Shown: positions 5,977-8,238 of the stretch, piece by piece
Layout of the letters: every line of letters starts with the position of its first letter
Numbering within the stretch: the first letter of the stretch is position 1
DNA from: an uncultured Clostridia bacterium
GTDB lineage: Bacteria; Bacillota; Clostridia; TANB77; CAG-508
NCBI GenBank assembly: GCA_948528155.1
Contig: CAOSZT010000094.1
Location: 1-8,238 of the forward strand
Direction: 5' to 3'
DNA length: 8,238 bases
Translations under genes and position numbers: made by a program
Notes under the pieces: model-generated
Told to the model about the DNA's origin: nothing
Seen by the model: only the letters and a program-made list of their open reading frames with translations
Database searches by the model: none

Positions 5977-6014
5977 TTGTGTTTATCTTCTCTATAAATT
6001 ACTATAAATCTAAC

Positions 6015-6034
6015 AAATTACAAAATTGTAATTT
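6015..6034. repeat. 9-bp inverted repeat at the 3' end of the DUF3788 gene
   Basis: AAATTACAA (6015-6023) and TTGTAATTT (6026-6034) are exact reverse complements with a two-base gap, overlapping the DUF3788 stop codon. There is no T-run on either side, and a two-base loop cannot form a hairpin unless the stem opens. A dyad or weak 3' structure; role unclear. Confidence 0.4.
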
Positions 6035-6449
6035 AATTTACTCTAATATCTAATACTTTTTGAACATCTTCATATTTTTTACCTTCGTCTTCTAAATCTA
6101 TCATCATCCATTTTTGATTATTACATTCCTTTGTTGCCTTATAAGTTTCTTGTATTTCTATACAAAATTCATCTAACATATTTTCAAATTGTTCTTTTTC
6201 CTTTTTCCCAATGACAATCATTACACAAAAATAGTTTTCTCTTGGATATACTGTGCATAGTGTTTTACTACCTTTTTTTAATTTTACATTCCAGCCATAT
6301 TCCAAACTACATTTGCTAAACTCAAATCTAGGACTTACATTATAGTTACTTTTGATAAATTTACAAAATTTATTCCATAATTCATTATTGATATAATTAC
6401 TCATTTCATATTCAGTAGGAATATGATTAAAGTCTTCTTTATTAAACAT
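6033..6449 (-). CDS. DUF3788 family protein
   Basis: A small soluble protein of the DUF3788 family, function unknown. From the ATG at 6449 it has 138 residues, the family's usual size. Landmarks in this numbering: PTEYEMSNYINNELW (11-25), RFEFSKCSLEYGWNVKLKKG (41-60), then the signature KTLCTVYPRENYFCVMIVIG (62-81) and, near the C-terminus, KWMMIDLEDE (113-122). The frame opens at a GTG at 6545, adding 32 Asn/Lys/Phe-rich residues; I reject that start because family members begin close to the ATG and GTGAG lies just upstream of it, although that ribosome site is only moderate. The gene sits downstream of nothing obvious and upstream of the gene stubs, all on the minus strand. Members occur as single accessory genes in Clostridia and Bacteroidetes, which gives little clue to the role. 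Confidence 0.85.
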   Translation of the reverse strand: MFNKEDFNHIPTEYEMSNYINNELWNKFCKFIKSNYNVSPRFEFSKCSLEYGWNVKLKKGSKTLCTVYPRENYFCVMIVIGKKEKEQFENMLDEFCIEIQETYKATKECNNQKWMMIDLEDEGKKYEDVQKVLDIRVN

Positions 6450-6534
6450 ATTAAACTCACTTTCAAATTTTATGTTATTAATTATATTATAAAAAGCAAA
6501 TAATTTCAATTTATTTGCTCTATAATTAAAATAA

Positions 6535-6618
6535 TTATTTTTCACTAACTTTCTTTATCCATAAATTGTAAAAAGTCGTTCCCATTAATATACAAGCACT
6601 AGCTCCTATTATTATCAT
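6535..6618 (-). other. possible short single-span membrane peptide or gene remnant
   Basis: From an ATG at 6618 the frame encodes 27 residues, MIIIGASACILMGTTFYNLW then IKKVSEK: one hydrophobic helix with a positively charged tail. The frame is open 13 codons further upstream (AQFSVLLNKPFKF) but has no other start and no ribosome site. It could be the C-terminal scrap of a lost membrane protein. It fills most of the 282-bp gap between the DUF3788 and flippase starts; the rest holds the flippase promoter region. Confidence 0.28.
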
Positions 6619-6680
6619 AAATTTAAACGGCTTATTTAAAAGTACAGAAAATTGAGCTTAAATTTTTTAACTGTTTAAAC

Positions 6681-6708
6681 GCATTGTGTTTTTTGTTTAT
6701 CATATAAT
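6681..6708 (+). promoter_or_regulatory. possible sigma-E-type promoter of the flippase gene
   Basis: GCATTGT (6681-6687), a 13-base gap and CATATAAT (6701-6708) resemble the mother-cell sigma-E pattern (KMATATT and CATACAAT-like). SpoVB is sigma-E dependent in Bacillus subtilis, which is why this was looked for. A TATAAT at 6718-6723 is an alternative sigma-A -10 but has no well-spaced -35. In this AT-rich DNA such matches arise easily. Confidence 0.28.
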
Positions 6709-6731
6709 TACAAAACCTATAATATACTTTA

Positions 6732-8238
6732 ATGGTGAATAATGTGAGAAAAAAAAGTAAACTATTTTTTATAAATGGTACAATTTTAACAATGACAGCA
6801 CTTTTAATGAGATTTGCGGGTCTTGTTTTTAATATATACATATCAAACCAAATAGGATCAGAAGCAGTAGGAATATTCAGTTTAGTAATGGCAGTATATT
6901 TATTTTTCATAACAGTAGCAACATCAGGGTTAAATATTGCAGTAACAGTAATTGTTTCTGAAAAATTTGCAGTAAATAAAGAAAAAACTGCAATAAAAGC
7001 AATACGAACTTGTATATTTTTCAGTTTATTATTAGGAATAGTTGCAGGAGGACTTATTCTACTATTTTCAGAATTTATAACAGATAAATGTTTACACAAT
7101 ATGGTATCTTCAAGACCATTATTTTATATAGCTATTGGACTTCCATTTATAGCAATGTCTTCTTGTATTAATAGTTATTTTACATCAGTTAGGAAAGCAT
7201 ATAAAAATGCAATTACTCAAATTTTTGAATTTATTATAAAAATAATTTCAACAATATTTTTACTGAATTTTAATATTTCAAAAGGAGTTGAAGCAATATG
7301 TATATCATTAATTTTAGCTGATGTCATTTCAGAAATATGTTCTTTTTCATTAATTTTTATATTATATATTATTGATATAAAATTAAAAAAACTAAATGAT
7401 GTTCGCTCATTTGGGCAAAGAATTAATATTGTGAAAATTGCTTTTCCTGTTGCAATAACGTCATATATACGTTCTGGGCTTTCTACATTAAAACAATTAA
7501 TTATTCCTACTAGATTGGAAAAGTCTGGGCTTTCTTGTAGTTCTTCTCTTTCTAAATATGGTATTATTAATGGTATGGTTATGCCTGTAATTACTTTTCC
7601 AACTGCTTTAATAAATTCATATAGTATGCTTTTAATACCAGAATTTTCCACATATGTTGCTCAAAAAAATTATAAGGCAATAAATTATATTAGTAATAAA
7701 ATTTTTAAACTTACATGTGCCTTTTCTATTTGTGTTTGTAGTATTTTTATGTTTTTTTCTAATGAACTTGGTTTAGTAATTTATAATAATTTAGAAACTG
7801 GCTATTATTTTAAACTTCTTGCACCTTTGATATTTTTTATGTATATGGATAATATTATTGATTGCATTTTAAAGGGTTTAAATAAGCAATTTGGTGTTAT
7901 GTGTTGTAATATTTTAGATTTAAGTGTTACTACTTGTTTTATTTATTTTTTACTTCCTATTTATGGTATTAATGGATATATCGCTTCAATTTTTATAAGT
8001 GAATTATTGAATTTTAGTGTTAGCCTTTCACAAATGATTAAATATGCTAAAGTTAAAATTAATATTGTTGATTGGGTTATAATTCCTTTAGTTTGCAGCT
8101 TTGTTTCTTATTTTATTATTAGTATTTTTCATTTTAGTTTAGTTAATATAATTACTAATTTAATAAGTAATATAATATTATTTGTTGTAGTTTATTTAGT
8201 TACATTTTTAATAATTGATAAATTACAATTAAAATATA
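6732..8238 (+). CDS. SpoVB/MurJ-type lipid-linked oligosaccharide flippase, 3' end missing
   Basis: A polytopic membrane protein of the MVF/MATE-like flippase superfamily, open from 6732 to the window edge without a stop: 502 codons, close to the roughly 520 of SpoVB. It begins MVNNVRKKSKLFF, then the diagnostic N-terminal helices with RFAGLVFNIYISNQIGSEAV (27-46) and FFITVATSGLNIAVTVIVSE (58-77), the R-x2-G and G-x-x-x-G/ATSGLN pattern of the SpoVB group. About 12-14 hydrophobic helices follow, with a basic loop near residues 213-235. Members move lipid-linked peptidoglycan or polysaccharide precursors across the membrane; SpoVB does so for spore cortex. Clostridia carry several paralogues, so the exact role is not fixed. 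ATG at 6732 has no ribosome site; GTG at 6744 with GGTG before it is the alternative. Synonymous codon choice switches from A-ending to T-ending near 7400. Confidence 0.9.
   Translation, partial: MVNNVRKKSKLFFINGTILTMTALLMRFAGLVFNIYISNQIGSEAVGIFSLVMAVYLFFITVATSGLNIAVTVIVSEKFAVNKEKTAIKAIRTCIFFSLLLGIVAGGLILLFSEFITDKCLHNMVSSRPLFYIAIGLPFIAMSSCINSYFTSVRKAYKNAITQIFEFIIKIISTIFLLNFNISKGVEAICISLILADVISEICSFSLIFILYIIDIKLKKLNDVRSFGQRINIVKIAFPVAITSYIRSGLSTLKQLIIPTRLEKSGLSCSSSLSKYGIINGMVMPVITFPTALINSYSMLLIPEFSTYVAQKNYKAINYISNKIFKLTCAFSICVCSIFMFFSNELGLVIYNNLETGYYFKLLAPLIFFMYMDNIIDCILKGLNKQFGVMCCNILDLSVTTCFIYFLLPIYGINGYIASIFISELLNFSVSLSQMIKYAKVKINIVDWVIIPLVCSFVSYFIISIFHFSLVNIITNLISNIILFVVVYLVTFLIIDKLQLKY

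Noticed and set aside
5835..6053. Plus-strand open frame at 5835-6053
   Set aside because: It is low-complexity, lacks a ribosome site, and is antisense to the kinase stub with its Walker A motif and to the DUF3788 stop.
6450..6545. GTG at 6545 as start of the DUF3788 gene
   Set aside because: The added 32 residues are low-complexity, the ribosome site is poor, and family members start near the ATG at 6449.
6632..7651. Minus-strand open frames at 6632-7099 and 7217-7651
   Set aside because: They lie opposite the flippase gene, whose plus-strand frame carries clear family motifs over more than 500 codons.
1..8238. CRISPR array, tRNA, rRNA or insertion sequence
   Set aside because: No regularly spaced repeats, cloverleaf, conserved rRNA segments or transposase fragments were found by eye on either strand.

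Overview
The window is very AT-rich (roughly a quarter G+C by eye) and comes from an endospore-forming, low-GC Firmicute, most likely a Clostridia-class anaerobe. The evidence is a dipicolinate synthase subunit B gene at the left end, a SpoVB-type flippase gene at the right end, strong AGGAGG ribosome sites, frequent TTG/GTG starts and heavy use of A- or T-ending codons. No rRNA, tRNA, CRISPR array, transposase or integrase is visible.

Layout. At 80-658 (minus) is dpaB, the small subunit of spore dipicolinate synthase, here without dpaA beside it. Facing away from it at 844-1170 (plus) is a small, unrecognised protein with paired CxxC motifs. A strong stem-loop at 1180-1217 separates that gene from the convergent acyl-CoA ligase gene (1220-2947, minus). 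In front of the ligase lies a perfect 16-bp inverted repeat that overlaps its best predicted promoter. Next, also on the minus strand, is a two-gene restriction-modification operon: a beta-class DNA methyltransferase (3732-4436) whose stop overlaps the start of a PD-(D/E)XK nuclease (3041-3742). Upstream of that is an XRE-type regulator with two membrane segments and a zinc ribbon (4633-5241).

From 5242 to about 6030 the DNA looks worn down. It holds a GC-rich stem-loop, a TfoX-type gene cut to 71 codons, a 39-codon stub of a P-loop nucleoside/thymidylate-kinase-like protein carrying an intact Walker A motif, and a 23-codon ORF. Then come a DUF3788 gene (6033-6449, minus) and a possible short membrane peptide (6535-6618, minus). 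A divergent, large membrane flippase gene starts at 6732 and runs off the right edge after 502 codons.

How the genes fit together. The two sporulation-type genes bracket a run of minus-strand accessory genes (R-M pair, regulator, gene stubs, DUF3788) that looks like a site of gene gain and loss. No single multi-gene pathway explains the window. The main points of interest are the R-M pair with its unusual DPQY motif, the long dyad at the ligase promoter, the stubs between 5460 and 5976, and an abrupt change of third-codon base inside the flippase gene.
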